64,000 nt of DNA from Eupeodes corollae. Taxonomy: Eukaryota; Arthropoda; Insecta; Diptera; Syrphidae. The notes under the pieces were generated by a model. That model searched no databases and was not told where the DNA came from. It saw nothing but the letters and a program-made list of their open reading frames with translations. Below, in pieces: positions 12,246 to 25,406 of this stretch. A program made the position numbers and the translations under genes. Position 1 is the first letter of the stretch, and the number at the start of each line of letters is the position of its first letter. The DNA lies in the NCBI RefSeq assembly GCF_945859685.1, contig NC_079148.1, positions 32,003,946 through 32,067,945 on the forward strand, written 5' to 3'.

Positions 12246-15200
12246 TCATTCATTGTGTGCTAAATTTCGTAGTTAACGAAATATAATTGTGTTCCAAAAA
12301 TCCAGTCTGTACTTTCAACTAACATTTTTAAAATTGAATTTCGAACAAAAAACTTCTAAACAAGAAACAGATTTTGAACTCAAACTTATTTCATCATGAG
12401 CAAAATATTGTTGCTAACTTTAAGTTGATTTAAAAAAAAATAATAACAACAAAAACAAGAAAATGTACAGCCACAACAAAAAAATCGATAAGAAATGGTT
12501 TTCGATTTAAGTATTATGAAAACAGAGCGACAGACGGGCATAGAATGAAAATTTAATTCTCTTTTTTTAGCAACAATTTTGTAACAAAAGTTGAAAAGCT
12601 ATACATTTTCCAAATTTTAGTCCTGCCCGATCAGTTCAAGTTCAAGTTTTATTGCAACAATTTTAAGAACAAACATTTCAAAAACTTTAGTTAGTCGACT
12701 TAGAGATATGTCTGACCTAAGCAACGTTTGTTATTGGTCTTAAGAAAGCTATTGACCATTTATGAAGCATATTAAATGGTTACAGATAATGTTTTTCAAA
12801 TACACTATCATTGGCATTAGAATCCATTTGGGATCTTATAAATTCATTGGGTTTACATACAAATTTGTTTTTGAAATTTTTTTAAAGAGAAGACTAATTT
12901 AGTATTTCATCCAAGTTGTAGTGTATAAATTGAGTTATTTGAATACCATTTTCCATCAGGCTTTTGGAACAATCCACAACAACATCTTAATATTTTTCTT
13001 TCAAACAATTCCAATTCATTTGCAACCATCGCTTCGGTGAATTAGTGAACAAAGTACAAAAACTGTACTTTTCTATAAGTGAAAACCTGTGTTTAATTGT
13101 ATACTGAGCTAAAATTGGTCGACTGGCACTAGCTTATCTGATAGTATCATCAGCGGTTTTTATTAAACAAGGTTCATTGGAATAGGAGTCTAAAAAAGAG
13201 AAGTCTTGGAGGTAAATTTTAAGGTCTTGGAGATAATTCTTGAATTACTCAGAATTACATAACAAAATTAATTAAAACTAAAATTCTTCTCTTTGTTAAA
13301 AAACTGATGAGCCAATTTCTCAAATTTTTCTTATAAAATAGTAAAGCAAATGGATTGCAAATCTTTTTATTTTTGTATTTTATTTAAGAATTCCTCCAGT
13401 TCACAAAATCCAAACTTCTTAATTTATTTCGAATCCTCTCAAATCAACTCACGTTAATATTAAGTTGCTTACTAAGGCAAAAAAATTAGTTTGAATTAAC
13501 TTAAAAGTTACATATAAAGTTTGAAAAAAATTTATTTAAATTAACAGAGGTCTTTGATTTGCATCTTCTGAGCTCTCTTATGAAATAATTTCATATTTAA
13601 AATGCACTGAAAAAATCATTTTGAGATTATTTTTCATTTTGATTTATTTCTAGATTAATTTTCTTTTAATTCACATTTGTAAAACAAGTACGTAAGGCTA
13701 TGTTAACTGCAAAATTAAATCATCAATGAATACAAATGTTTTTGAAAAAAAAGAGGAAAGAACGAAAACAATTTGTTTAAAAAAGCATTTCACAATTTAT
13801 CAAGTTCTTTAAACAAGCTTAGAATATAAAAAACAAGTTTAAATTCGTCCTTGGAAAATCCAGTTTGTAGAATTGTTGTTCCCCCCCCAAAAAAAAAAAA
13901 AAACAGAATGATTCCGTTGTCTTAAGCGATTAAACCAATGGTAATTGGGTCATGTTCACATAACCTCGGGTCGACACTCTTAATGAACAATTAAATCACT
14001 CAAATTTCTTCTTCTCTGACCTTCACCCTTATGATGCTTGTGTATATGCTCGTGGCTCATTCAATATCAAATAAACTTTTCCACATATTACTACTTATAG
14101 ACATACATATGCATATGTATGTATGTAATCTTTTACTGCTATTGTATGTTAAACTCCCTCATGAACACACATAATAAAAGTAATATCCTGAGAAATTAGT
14201 ATCTAATGTAACGTATAGGACTTTTAAGAGGGAGGGAAAGGAGAGAAATAAAACTTACTATCAACGTCCCTTGGAAATTGTATGTTCAAGTGGCTTCTAA
14301 AACAACTCCATGCCCTGCCCATCAGCCCCATCACCATCGCCATAACCACTGACATCAACCGCATGATGCAAAAGCCCAAAGAGATGAATAGAACTTAGAT
14401 AAAATTGTCCTGATTATTATTCACTAGGGCCTCTTCCGAGTGATTCTCATATTCTCACATCCTCATTCCACCGTTTTCCCATAAATTCACCCTCTTCCAC
14501 AATATGTCCTGTGAGATCCTTTGACCTTTGTCTTCGTGTTCGTCGTCATCGTCGTTTTCGTTTGGTCCTCTCTCTCTCTTTCTCCCGTCTTATGTTGAAT
14601 GTTGATGCGTGTGCGAGGGAATAAAAATAAATATGTTTTCCTAATGTGAATGCTGAATGTGGCGGTGGATAAAGTTTTTAACTTTTGTTCTATTCTTCTG
14701 ATGGTGGTGGCCGATGGACTCCAGTCTACCTCGTATGGCCCCCGTATGCCTCCGTCCAACTCTGACATCTGCCCTCAATCTAGTAGGTATACTCTTGTAT
14801 CCTGAACCTGATGGCCCCTGACAAACTATGAATCGTAAAGAGTGAGTTGTGTGCTGCTCGAGAATGAGACTCATGAATATTATTTCCCTTGGAGGCATTC
14901 CCCAGAATTGGCTGGCTGTTACTTTTCGTCATCTTGCTTTGGCTGGTCTAAGTTGGTAGGTCTAGGTATACATATTATATAGGGGTCCTTGTCGTCGTTC
15001 GTTGAGGCTGAAGGAGGTGTGAAAATTGTTACCAAATTGTAAAATACTCTAGAGGGCACTTCGTTTGGAGTTTACTTTTTTTCTACTATTTTGTTGCTTT
15101 TTGAAGTGTGATCTAGCACATCAGAGTGGAAAAGTTGACCACATTTTTTGTTTGTATCATTGTTGGGAGGGGTGGTGGATAACTTTTATTCTGTCCTCCG

Positions 15201-15818
15201 TCTCTGCAGCTGGTGGTTTGATATCCTTTCTTTTTATACCGCACCATCATCCCCGGTCATTCTATATCTAGTCGTTCATCCCTTTTAGGGACTATAGGAT
15301 TGAAGATAAATGCGGTGGATAACGATTTATTTGTGTCAATTTGAGTATTTTTTTCAATTGGCAGGATGAGAATGTGTTTATTTTTTTGGAAAATGAAATA
15401 GGCCTGAGGCTTGTAAAGTCAATTTTGTAGTTGTTTCTGTCTTGGCTATAGTTGGAAGGGGTCTTCATTGAGTGTATACCCGAAATTTGTTTCAATTATT
15501 TGTCTGTGATTTATCACTAATGGAATTTTATTTTTTATCAGTTTGAAGAAAAACAAATATGAAGGTATGTGGACGGGAAAATTCTTTTGGAAAGGTTTTT
15601 TGTTTGAAAGTTGGAGATGGAAATAAATAGAGAATATTTTATGTTGAAAGTACAAGTTATAAAGATTGACTTAAGCAGTCAATGATTGTGGAAAAAATTC
15701 AAAAATTGTAAAAAATTGAATAAAACAATACGAGTTAAGAAAGAGTTTGAAAAGTTATGCAACAAAGTACTAAAGAACCTTTTTCAAAGAGTATTTAAGG
15801 ATGATACCTAATTTAAAT
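12246..15818. other. noncoding; GC-elevated part at 14.3-15.3 kb
   Basis: Up to 14.2 kb the sequence is A/T-rich with no gene signal, apart from a C8/A15 run near 13882-13904 and a perfect 22-nt palindrome of ATAC/ATGC type at 14101-14122. From about 14300 to 15300 base composition is more balanced, with CTCT and GTCGTC-type simple sequence. The open frames there (14487-14898 minus, 15065-15271 plus) overlap in conflicting frames, are rich in low-complexity residues and match no family I know. This could be conserved regulatory DNA or an untranslated exon; the sequence alone does not decide. Confidence 0.4.
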
Positions 15819-15827
15819 GAAGTTAAC

Positions 15828-15992
15828 TGTTTCATGATGTTTAGTGGGTTGGATTGTCATGCCAGAGGTATTCTGTTCAATCCCTGTCTGTGCCATCTAA
15901 AGTACATCACGGGTACAGGAATGGTTGAGAGCTGTATGTCACAAGGCCCTACTTCTTAATGGACTGTTGCACCACCTTATTTATTTATAAAG
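15828..15992 (+). mobile_element. tRNA-derived SINE, internally deleted, with 9-bp TSD
   Basis: The head matches the full SINE: TTTCATGATGTTTAGTGGG in the A-box position, then TGTTCAATCCCTGTCTGTGC, a degenerate B-box. The sequence then jumps from the CGGGTAC position to CAGGAATGGTTGAGAGCTG, deleting about 150 bp of the body, and resumes to the 3' end (GGACTGTTGCACCACCTTAT). GAAGTTAAC flanks it at 15819-15827 and 15993-16001, a likely target-site duplication. The B-box differs from the full-length copy at a conserved G, so internal Pol III promoter activity is doubtful. Confidence 0.82.
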
Positions 15993-16002
15993 GAAGTTAA
16001 CC

Positions 16003-16384
16003 GATGTGGAATCGATGGCGTATGTGGAACATTTTTTTCTGTAAATATTTGTTTAAAATTAAAATTTGTTGTTAAATAATTCACGTGATTTCCCGCTTCA
16101 AGCATTTTATTTTAAAATTATATAATTTGCCCAAAAGGCACCACTACCAGACTGAAAATAACAAGAAATACAGTTAGTTATTTGTAGATGAAGAAGTTGA
16201 GAGTGTTGGTTTATTACTGAATATGTTTTTTCTTTGAATTTGAATTTGAGTTTTAAGTATTTTTAAACGTTCTTTGTTTTTGAACTTGAAAATATTGAAA
16301 AATGATCTCAACGACAAGTTTGCGATTACAATTTTTAATGTTTTAAAGTTAAATAATACCATTTGGAAAGAAGTTATTAGGAAT
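16003..16384. other. AT-rich spacer
   Basis: I see no supported feature. A 62-residue minus-strand frame at 16174-16362 is lysine/serine-rich low-complexity sequence and is not called. Confidence 0.45.
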
Positions 16385-17712
16385 TGCTTAAATTTTTACA
16401 AATTTGATGAATAAAATTAATTTGAGAGATATCAAGAACCAAACATCAATTTTTACAAAATGTGGGTACCTACCTACTATTTTTTGTAAATGTTATTTTT
16501 TATGAAAAAAAACGGACTGTTGGATTAAAAAATGAAAACACTGCATATCGAAAACAATGTTTTCGGTGAAATAAAAAATTTTGAAAACAATGTTTTAAAT
16601 TTTTGAAAAGCTATTTGAGTGGAAAATAATTTTTTACCAAGTTTTAGCATTATTTTTTTACGTTTTTATTTTTGTGTAAAAAAATGTCAATTCGATTTTT
16701 CTTAAAATTTTACTGAATGTTGACAACAATATTTTTTAAAAGATAACATTGGTTTAAAGCCAATATCTAAAAGTTTTGAAAAGATATTGGGTCAAAAATC
16801 AATTTTTAATATTTTTTATTCATTTTTTTGTTTGGGTTTTTATTTTTAGTAAAAGAACTTTCAATTCGATGTTTTTCAAATTTTTTTTCGAATGATCAAA
16901 ACAATAGTTTTTAAAAATTAAAAAAATGGTTTGAAGCTATAATCTCAAATAGTTGAAAAGATATTTGTGTCGAAAATAAATTTTTACGAACTTTTGTTAA
17001 ATTTTCTTATAAGTTTTTATTGTGTGTAAAAAAAACTGTCGATTCGATTTTTCTCAAAATCTTACCAAATGTTGAAAAAAATATTTTTTAAAATACAAAA
17101 TTTGTTCGAAGCCATAATCTCAAGTTTTTAAAAAGATAATTAAGTCAAAATTCAATTTTTACCAACTTTGAGTAATGTGTTTTTTAGATTTTTATTTTTT
17201 ATAAAAAAAACTGTCAATTCGATTTTACTCAAAATTGTATCAGATGTTAAAAACGTTATTTTTCTTTGCACAAATTTGTTTTGGAGATAAAATAATTTTT
17301 TATTCGTAAAATTTTCGAGGTGATAATTTTGTTTTCAGTTTTTTATTTATAAAAAACCGTTTATTGGATATTTTTCCAAAATTATACTGCTTTATAAAAT
17401 TTAATTGAAGTCTTTAGTGTCATTGGTTCGTGAGATATTTACGACTAACCAAATTTTTTAACTTTTTTTTTTAACTGCTATGGTAAAAAAAACACCCATG
17501 CAATTTTCTCGATAGCTTTTTCTGCATTATTATCTGTATAACAAAATTTATTTCAAGTCGATATATCTACTGGTTCTTGAGCTGTGGACGACGCACGTAC
17601 AGTCATCTTTCTTAAAAAAAATTTTATTTCGACTCTAGGGACCTTTAAACGTCGAGGAATTTCAAAATTTTCAATTTGAAAAATCGGCCCCATTACAATA
17701 CTAAGTTAATAA
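16385..17712 (-). repeat. family-1 Helentron-like repeat, copy C
   Basis: It begins within the body ('gagatatcaagaaccaaacatcaa') and runs through about five AT-rich units, the 'cattggttcgtgagatattt' block and the 'ggttcttgagctgtggacga' block. It ends with the 5'-terminal block (TTTCGACTCTAGGGACCTTT, AACGTCGAGGAATTTC, CCATTACAATA). The 3' terminus is missing, the minisatellite is reduced to a few bases, and the palindrome at the 5' end is disrupted. It is therefore an older, eroded copy. Confidence 0.72.
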
Positions 17713-17864
17713 TACAACATACTAAGAGATTGAATGGAACAATAGATTTTTTAAATTTTTTTCAAATGTTGTACCTCAGTAAAAATGGTCGTATCTCAGT
17801 TTTAACAGAAATGATTTAGTAAATTACTGTCATTTCTTTTTATTATAACAATATTGGAATAATT

Positions 17865-18010
17865 TAATTATGTGTGGGACAAAATATCGGCCAAGTGGAC
17901 GCCACGACCTTAACGGCAGACCTTCATTCGATGGTCAAAGTTTTCGATGGCCTTAACAACCCTTTTGTTTTGACATTTTTTATAAACAACATTTCAAACC
18001 ATTATGCGAA
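17865..18010 (-). pseudogene. possible mariner-like transposase C-terminus
   Basis: The minus strand reads NKRVVKAIENFDHRMKVCR, a stop, then GRGVHLADILSHT and a stop. The pattern (helical segment, N-F/W-x-x-R-x-x-x-C, then G-x-H-L-x-D-I and a terminator a few residues later) recalls the extreme C-terminus of mariner-type transposases. No catalytic motif is preserved nearby, and the in-frame stop makes it non-functional. The plus-strand open frame covering the same bases is then only a shadow. Tentative, because the matched segment is short. Confidence 0.35.
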
Positions 18011-21000
18011 AAGGTTCACGGAAAAGCTTTTATCTTTTAACCAACAGACGCACAGAAATTGAATAAATTGCTTACAAACGGGGTTGCAAATTTACGAATT
18101 AAACAATTATTAAGTTATAAGTCTGCTTATGACTTTAAAATAAAATATTTCATAAGCTACTTAGAAGCTTATAAGTCTGCTTTATTCTTGAAGAAAAAAC
18201 ATACTTTTAGACTCAACAGAAATTTGAAAAAAATATTTTGGAACAATTTAAATTTCAGAGCTTCAAAAAAATTTGAAATGATTCAAATTAGACGAGTTTT
18301 CAAAATTACTTCTAAATTTGTAAATAAATAATATATTGTTTTAATTTATATGAATTTTTGCTAACTTGAATTTTTTTAATGTAAATTTAATTTCAAGAAA
18401 TTACTGAGTGGTTAAAACTTTCTCTTTTTTTTGACACGATAAGGCGTATGAAAAAATGCATGAGGAAACAATTTTAGAGAATCGGTTAAGGAGGCATAAG
18501 GACGGCAAGATTCATGAAAAAAAACATTTGTTTTCACTACTTTCTTCGGTTCAAAATACGATATGAAACTTTTTAAAAACCTGCTTACACTTAGAGGAAA
18601 TTATAAGAATGATACGTTTTTCTATCTCTCAAAATTTCAAAAATAAAAACAAAACGCTTCAAAGCCCGTTTTTAAACACCAAATGTGCAGCCATTGAATT
18701 ATAAAACATTATTTATTTCTGAGCATTGATAAATTTAACTCGAACTTTTGTGATCTTAAGGTCTTCTTGTATATGTATTTCTTTAATGTCAACCCAAGCT
18801 ATCTTCTTCTCACCGCTTCAACATGTGCTATACATTTTGTTTGCCTTGTTGACATTTTCAAATCTGAGCTCAAAGAAGGATAATATCACACTATAACTCT
18901 ATATTTATTTTCCTACCTGTCCCTTTTCAATCACAGCATAAACTAAAAAGATAAACCCTTAAACTGAAAATAAATACCTATCCATTGAAGAAAAAACTTT
19001 AGATAAACTTTTGACAGCAGAGAGATAGGTACCTTTCCAAAAAAGCGTAAAAAAAAAACAAAAACCACCTCAACATTTTTTCCAGTCAAATAAGACGACA
19101 CAATTGATGATGTTGAGATATATCTTGTCATAACCTTTCCTTCCACTCACCTTAACCATTATCGACACACTACAGCAAACAAAAAATAAAATAGGGACAC
19201 AACAAAAACACCAAAATTTTATTAAAAATAAGAACATGAAAAAAGTAAATAGAGTATAAAAATCCGATAGCATAAATCATCCCATTGTTATGTCTTCACT
19301 TCTGAATAGAATGTTAACCAAAAGTGACACGACCAAAAGAAACAATTCTTCTTTTTGAATTGTAAAGCTCAAGCTGAATCTAAAGAAAACGAATTCAGGA
19401 CGAAAAACCAACCATCATATACATATACATACATATGTACATAGCACATATGTGCATGTATATTTATATAGAAATGTATCTATAGGTACTGATGATGCAA
19501 AACGTGTGTCGTGTGCGGGTATCCTTGCAATTTGTTACCTATTCATTTTGAACTTTAATTTTGTTCGTGAGCCTTTCAAAAATGACAAAAGACAAACTAA
19601 CAACTGCAGCATTAGTTGACAGAGGGGATGATGCCCAAAGCCATTCCAAAAATTTCCAAACAACTATACAGCCCAGTCCAACTCGAAACCAGGAGTGATG
19701 CTCCTCCGAAAAATGATAAAGGATTCCTATAGAAACACTACACGAGTACGTTTACTCATACAAGTAAAGTGCACACTTCGCACCCACACACACACCCAAA
19801 AATCAAACACATGCTAATATGATGCACTCGAATGCAAACACGGACAAGAACATAAAATCCCATTTATTTTGCTTGAATAAATTCAAATAATGGTCAACCA
19901 AAATAACAAGTCGACAGATGATGTACACTACATGTAGGACTCTATACGAGTAGGTACATACATATACTATGGCGCATAAGTGATGTTCTTTTCTCAGCTG
20001 TGACTCTGCGGCAGGGCTAAGCCTTCAGCAAGGGAGCACCAAATCTCCACATTGCATCCCCATCAACATCACTATAAGAGGAGATACAATATATAAGTGT
20101 GTGGGCATCACTTTGTGCTCTGGAATCTGGCTCTATAGCTGATGGCGATGGTGGGTGATGCATCCTTAACAGGATGCAGCCTGGGCTCTGATGCTGGGGC
20201 ACATTTTTGAATTTGTATAGAGAAGTTTCCTGTGCTTCGTCATCACATCGTATTCTATTCTGGACAAAACATCAATTTGAATATGCTCCTATATAGAAGA
20301 CGACGACTTATAGCACATCCATAGTAGCAGAAGGCGCAATACCACAATCAGAGAAGTCTGCTGTCCATTTCACTGATGCATCTCGATAACACATCGCCAT
20401 TGCCACCAGCATATACGTAAATATAACAAGAAGTACAGAATTTCTCAACTCAGTTTTCTCAAATCAGTTTTAAGCTTTTGTGGTATAAAATAAGAAATAC
20501 AAATAAAAAATAAGAAACACCGAAGTGCAAGTAGGTGGGTTTTCTATACATACTCGTATACGTACCTACATCAGTAAGCCATATTGAGATCCTTTTTTTT
20601 TTTTTCTTTTCAAGAAACTAACAATTTAATTTGAACGCAACTAAATGGAACAAGGAAAAGGAAAATTGGTTCAATTACAATACGTTTTTCTAAAATATAC
20701 GAATACAACGAATGGCTCAAAAAAGTCCTTATACACAATGAAGTACACATAGAGAAATGGAAATAAGTCTATTTTGTTTTCGAACAGAGTCTAACTGATA
20801 CGTATCAGTTGAAAACCTCGGCAATTGACCTAATTTGATAACTTTTGATACGTCTTATAAGTTCCAGGATTGTAAAAAATGTAATCTTTTTCAATTCAAT
20901 CTATAAAGTTGTCAATTGATTCAATTTAAAGATTTCTGAATGGATTTGGGGTCTTGAAGTTTGAAGATTTTAGTTAATACAAAGTTGGTGTTGAAGGCAG

Positions 21001-21539
21001 AGAATCTCCATACACAAAAACTGAAGTGGTTTCGTTCCAACCCCGAAACCTCAGTTACTGGCTTTTCACCAATTGCAGCAATACACTAAACATGGACAAT
21101 TATTGAATGATGATTGAGATATATGAAGGGAGCATCAATTACAAGTTTCTTTTTGAAAATGCAATAAATTAAACCAAATTAAATTATTTCTAAATATAGT
21201 ATGGCTTTGGTAGTAACATTAACACTAAGTAACACAATATCAGTCATTCATGTGGTTTTATCAGCTGGCTTCAATTTTCCAAGACCTTTTTTGGCTTCGG
21301 GCTGTAATCCACAGTTTGTGGCCGCCTTAAGTGCTTAAATCGGCCCTATTTTATAAAAAATTTCAGGTGAAAATTCTACAAATTTGTCATAAAATATTTA
21401 CAGGTGACAGATTTGGTAAAAAATACACTGACACTTTCTCTCTAGGCTTCTAACAGGAGTAGCAGTTATCAATGCCAATACTGTTAGAACTTTTTTGTTA
21501 TCTATATTTTCAATGTAAAGTAACGGGAAATGAATTGTC
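18011..21539. other. noncoding, mixed composition
   Basis: No gene is supported. An AT-rich frame at 18059-18331 (plus) is rich in K, F, N and L and contains a near-duplicated 'ataagtctgctt' segment; I recognise nothing in it. Around 19415-19490 lies an ATAC/ATGT simple repeat with internal palindromes. About 19560-20450 is less AT-rich and non-repetitive; a 61-residue minus-strand frame at 20017-20202 has no known domain. The stretch at 21200-21540 directly precedes the Tc1 remnant and may be its eroded upstream part. Confidence 0.4.
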
Positions 21540-21805
21540 TATAAATCCAAAAATTGGCTGTTATGGCCAGTCCAGTACCCAGATCTCAATCATATTAAGA
21601 ACTTATGGAGTGACGTGGAAAAAGTTATAAATAGATCTGATATTTCAAATTTGGAGAAACTTTGACAGGAATTTCAATGAGCTTGGTACTCAGTACCTGT
21701 TGAACGAGGTCGGAATCCTTTTTTATATCTATGAATCGCCCGTGTACTCTTGTGATTCAAAATAAGGGTTACGCAACCAAATGCTAGCTATTTTCTTTTA
21801 ACTGT
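21540..21805 (+). pseudogene. Tc1-like transposase C-terminal remnant
   Basis: The plus strand reads WPVQYPDLNHIKNLWSDV, then EKVINRSDISNLEKL, a stop, then AWYSVPVERG. After a frame change it reads VIQNKGYATKC and a stop. These correspond to the W-P-x-Q-S-P-D-L-N-P-I-E-N-x-W block of Tc1 transposases, which holds the last two catalytic acidic residues, and to the IKNKGYATKY-type C-terminal end. Here the E of P-I-E-N is replaced by K (H-I-K-N), so the third catalytic acidic residue is lost. Multiple stops confirm a pseudogene. The N-terminal DNA-binding region and terminal inverted repeats were not identified. A SINE fragment follows directly downstream. Confidence 0.85.
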
Positions 21806-21854
21806 GTTAAAATGTATGTTAATAAATAAAATATGTATATCTTTGTTCTTCAAA

Positions 21855-21998
21855 TAAAAATCAAATGGGGTGGAGCAACAGTCCGTTGTGAACCAGGGCC
21901 TAGTGACTTACAACTCTCAACCATTCCTGTGTGCGAGTATTGTTGTCAGGAATGGAAGGGACCTACAATTTTAAGGCCGAATCCGAATGGCTACCTTT
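21855..21998 (-). mobile_element. tRNA-derived SINE, 3' fragment
   Basis: This is the reverse complement of the SINE 3' half, from the CCATTTGATTTT tail through GGACTGTTGCTCCACC, CAGGAATGGTTGAGAGTTG and TTCCATTCCTGACAACA to GCCATTCGGATTCGGC. The tRNA-like head and about 170 bp of body are missing. The flanks 'ctttgttctt' and 'ctttattctt' could be a diverged target-site duplication, but this is weak. Confidence 0.8.
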
Positions 21999-21999
21999 A

Positions 22000-22699
22000 T
22001 TCTTACTTCCTCATTAATCTAACGTTGAAGTTAAGAAAGTGCGAAAAACTTTCATTAAAAAGGTATTAGTATACTTATACATTGTCGCGAATGTTTCATC
22101 GTATAATCTAAAAATAAGTTATGATCGAAAAACGATGAAATATGGAACCTTATTTTTCATAGTTGCGCGAACAATTTATTTGGAGTTAGATATAGCAAAA
22201 CGCTGGTGTTTAAAAATATACCATGAATGATTTTCGTCACCACTTGACCGTAGCTGAATTTCCTGTAGCAATTGTTAACTGAATGCTGACAAATATGCAC
22301 ATCTTATTTTTTTTTCATTCCATAAAAGATTTTGTTTGTAAAAATTTGTCGAAAAATTCCCAAAAGTTTAGGAAAAATACTTGGCAATTCATTTTCCACG
22401 AAAAAAAAATCTAATGTTACGGTAATTTTGAGACGGCCAATTTATATCACTAGTGTTTCTATTAACATAAGTTTAATTATGAATAAGCTATGTTGCATAG
22501 CGCACCATTTTGTATGAGCGCACCATTGAGTATGAGTCGTCCGAATCCAAAGCCTTACATTTTAATAAAAATAAAATGGGTTCGTTTGTCCATCGTTCAA
22601 CGTTACTATAGTTGTGTTATAGCCTTAAAGATTATTGAAATTAGTTAGCACTTGTTTTTAGCAATAAAAGCGATGTACTTTTTTAATGTGGCGCAATAT
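22000..22699. other. AT-rich noncoding stretch
   Basis: No recognised gene. A short direct duplication of GCGCACCATT plus a TATGAG-type phrase occurs at about 22500-22535. Three open frames of 60-63 residues lie in 22039-22517 with no recognisable domain. Confidence 0.45.
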
Positions 22700-23135
22700 C
22701 CTTCTTCTAGCTTAGACTACCAACGCTATAACATCATTACGAAATAAAAGTAACCATTTAAAATACAATTGCAGAAGTGTTTCCTTTCTTTCACACCACG
22801 AGTACAACAAGTTGACAGCCTAATTTTCGAAGAAAATTTTTCAACCTTACTGTTGTTTCGTGTCAAGCGCAGTAAAAAATTATTAATAAACGTTTTACAT
22901 TTGATTTTCGTAAAAAAATGATGACCCATTTGTGAGCTATCGAATTTTGAAAAGAAAAAAATTTCAATTACAATTTAAAATAAAATGCACGACTGGGTCG
23001 CACGAACTTGCTCCTGTATGCTAAGAGTATGTTTAAAAAAGTACTTTTTATATAAGATTTAAAAATATACCTGTAAAATAAGTTTGTCTTCAAAGATATA
23101 AATGCCAATATGTACAATTGTACATAATGAAAACC
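22700..23135 (-). repeat. family-2 repeat fragment (DINE-like), tentative
   Basis: It shares two blocks with the better family-2 copies downstream: 'cgtaaaaaaatgatgacccatttgtgagctatcgaattttgaaaa' (compare about 24775-24820) and 'aaaataagtttgtcttcaaa' followed by 'aaatgcc' (compare about 24575-24605). The order of the two blocks differs from that in the downstream copy, so this may be a rearranged or two-part fragment. Confidence 0.45.
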
Positions 23136-24489
23136 ATAGTACTCTCATGAGCAGAAACTTTTAGGGCGACCAGATGCAGAGTCGTTGGCGTGGCGTTAGT
23201 ATCGAAAGTGGAAAAATTCAGCGGGAGCGCGAGAAAAATATTATTTCAATTCCCATAAGCAGCCAGCAGAATAAGGGAGATAATTAATTTTCGACCCAAA
23301 AAGCCAACACAATTTCCTTCATTTTATTTGCGTCTATCCTTGTATATGTTTTCCCATAAAGAGCTTCCATATGAAGGTTGATGAATTTGCTTTTGTTTTA
23401 TTTATATCAACGCACTTTATATAACAAACAAAATGGCTTAATATTGTATCTAATAAGGGGATGAAACAAACTTTTGCATGCTTAAGTCAGCTGTTTAGGA
23501 TCTTTTACCGATATTTGTTTTTATTTACATTCATAAGTCTTGTTTTACTTGTGTACGATCTTTGTAGATGAAAAATGGTTTCTATTACCTATAAAGCTAC
23601 AACGCGATTCATATAGATTCAACTTGTTCCTTGAAAGCTTTTTTCCTTTAGATAGCTTTATTGTAATTTTATATTAGAAGAACCAGGATGGAAAATAAAT
23701 AAGATAAGAAAAAGGCAGACCATGAATGTTTAAATTGTAAAGCGATCGCCTATTGGTTGTGTAGTTAGGTAGCAGGTCGATGTCTAAAACGAATAAAGAT
23801 TAGTTCATTGGCGTTCTTAGCTTTATGCAGATAGATAGATAAGGACATGTTTATGATGATAATGAAGGAGTGTTATTGGTAGCTAAAAGGTATATACTAC
23901 ATTCCTTATTTACTACAAGTTTTCAGGGCAAACATGGAATTTGTACGTTCAGTTTATTTATTTTGTTAAAGTTTAAAAAAAATAACCAGCATACGAACAA
24001 GAAGGTACAAGAAATTGCTATTCATGTGTTGTTTACAGCCAGGCTTTTGAGCGTTTTGGATTTTAGTTATGAAGTGAAACGTAAGCAGTAGTTGTAGAAC
24101 TTGTACGTAATACTTTTATAGGTAGTTATAATGTGTATACGTTGAAAAAGCGATTCTAATAGAAATTACATATACTCTTTCTGGCCCGTTTCATTAACTT
24201 GTACTAAGTATTTATTCTTTTATATAGGCGAAGGCAAGTAAATCATGTGTGAAACAACCTTATTCGTAAATAATAATATTTTAAAATCACATATACAAAG
24301 GTACCAAGATAATACCTCTTGATAGACACTTTAAAATAGATTGTTGATTAAATATATCATATCCGATACAGTTGCGCTACATGGGCGGCCATATCGTTGG
24401 TATTTACAATAATTTTAGTTATAAAAATTCATAAATATGTACCAAATGCACTAATTTAGATAAAAGCTAGGAATGTAATTACAATTTTG
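23136..24489. other. noncoding stretch
   Basis: No supported gene or RNA. The frame at 23870-24091 (73 residues) has no domain I recognise and is embedded in AT-rich sequence. Confidence 0.45.
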
Positions 24490-25406
24490 TCAAAATAATG
24501 CGCTATTTCGGGCTCATGTACAGTTAAAATATTTAAAAAAAAACTATTTTAAGATTCAAAATTTCGCCCGAAAAATAAGTTTGTCTTCAAAAATTTAAAT
24601 GCCATTTTATAAATAAAAAAACATTTTATTTTTCAAATTTTTTTTATGAAAATCGTTAGAGCGGTTTTTTTTTAAATTAATTTTTTATATATAAAATTTT
24701 TCAATTTTGTTCTAAAAATATTTTTGATACGCAGTTGTTTAGAGATTGTTAATATACGCTATACATTTGAATTTCGTAAAAAAATGTTGACCTGTTTTTG
24801 AGATATCGAATTTTGAAAAAATAAAATTCAATATTTTTTTAAAAATCCAAACAATAAAAAATTGCACTTTTGATAATCAAATATTGTTAAAGCAATATAA
24901 GAGCTTATTCAGAAAAAAAATTATTGAAATCGGTGTATAAATTGCTGAGAAAATTAAAAAACAAAATAACGGTTCTATGAGCGGTACCTTTCCTGAGCAA
25001 TAAAAAAATTTGTTTTTCTTATAAAAAGAAGCCAAGTTAAAAAATAAAATTTTAGAGAAAATTTAAAGAAAATCTATCGGTTTGTTTTTGAGAAAATTCG
25101 AATTTTCGTTTTTTGAACAAAAAAATTGTATGGTGGCCACTGTTAGTTTTGATCTTAAAAAAAAATGAAAAAAACGCCTAACGCGAATCTGCTCAAAACC
25201 TTAACTTCCAAGTTTGAACTCAATCGACCCAATGGTTTAGGCTGTAGGAGCGTGGACAGACAGACAAAACCGACCGGACGGAATCGCGGGACCCACTTTT
25301 TTCGACTTGTCTACCATCGCAATATCATGTTTGATTAAAATCTCGAGTTCGAAATTTTGCACGAATGCAAAACTTGCCATATAGTTCCTATATGTCGCAA
25401 GTAAAA
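24490..25406 (-). repeat. family-2 Helentron/DINE-like repeat, copy 1
   Basis: The element runs 5' to 3' on the minus strand. Its 5' terminus, at the high coordinate, is an imperfect palindrome at 25373-25401 (arms CTTGCCATATA / TATGTCGCAAG). About 100 bp inside lies a GACAGACAGAC / CCGACCGGACGG minisatellite (about 25250-25280). A block meaning 'caatcgacccaatggtttaggctgtagg' comes next, then an AT-rich body. That order (palindromic 5' end, conserved block, GTCY-type microsatellite, AT body) is the DINE-1/INE-1 plan. Sequence is unrelated to family 1 and no coding capacity is seen. The 3' end could not be delimited. Confidence 0.62.

Noticed and set aside
12955..13075. Segment reading QAFGTIHNNIL, reminiscent of the RT motif-A phrase AFDTIxHNIL
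   Set aside because: The match is short, the catalytic Asp is absent and no other RT block is collinear with it.
14487..14898. Two overlapping minus-strand frames of 85-93 residues
   Set aside because: They conflict in frame, consist largely of simple-sequence codons and match no family known to me.
17874..18331. Two adjoining plus-strand frames with a stop/start overlap that looked operon-like
   Set aside because: The window is a eukaryotic repeat-rich region. The first frame overlaps a better minus-strand mariner-like C-terminus, and the second is AT-rich low-complexity sequence.
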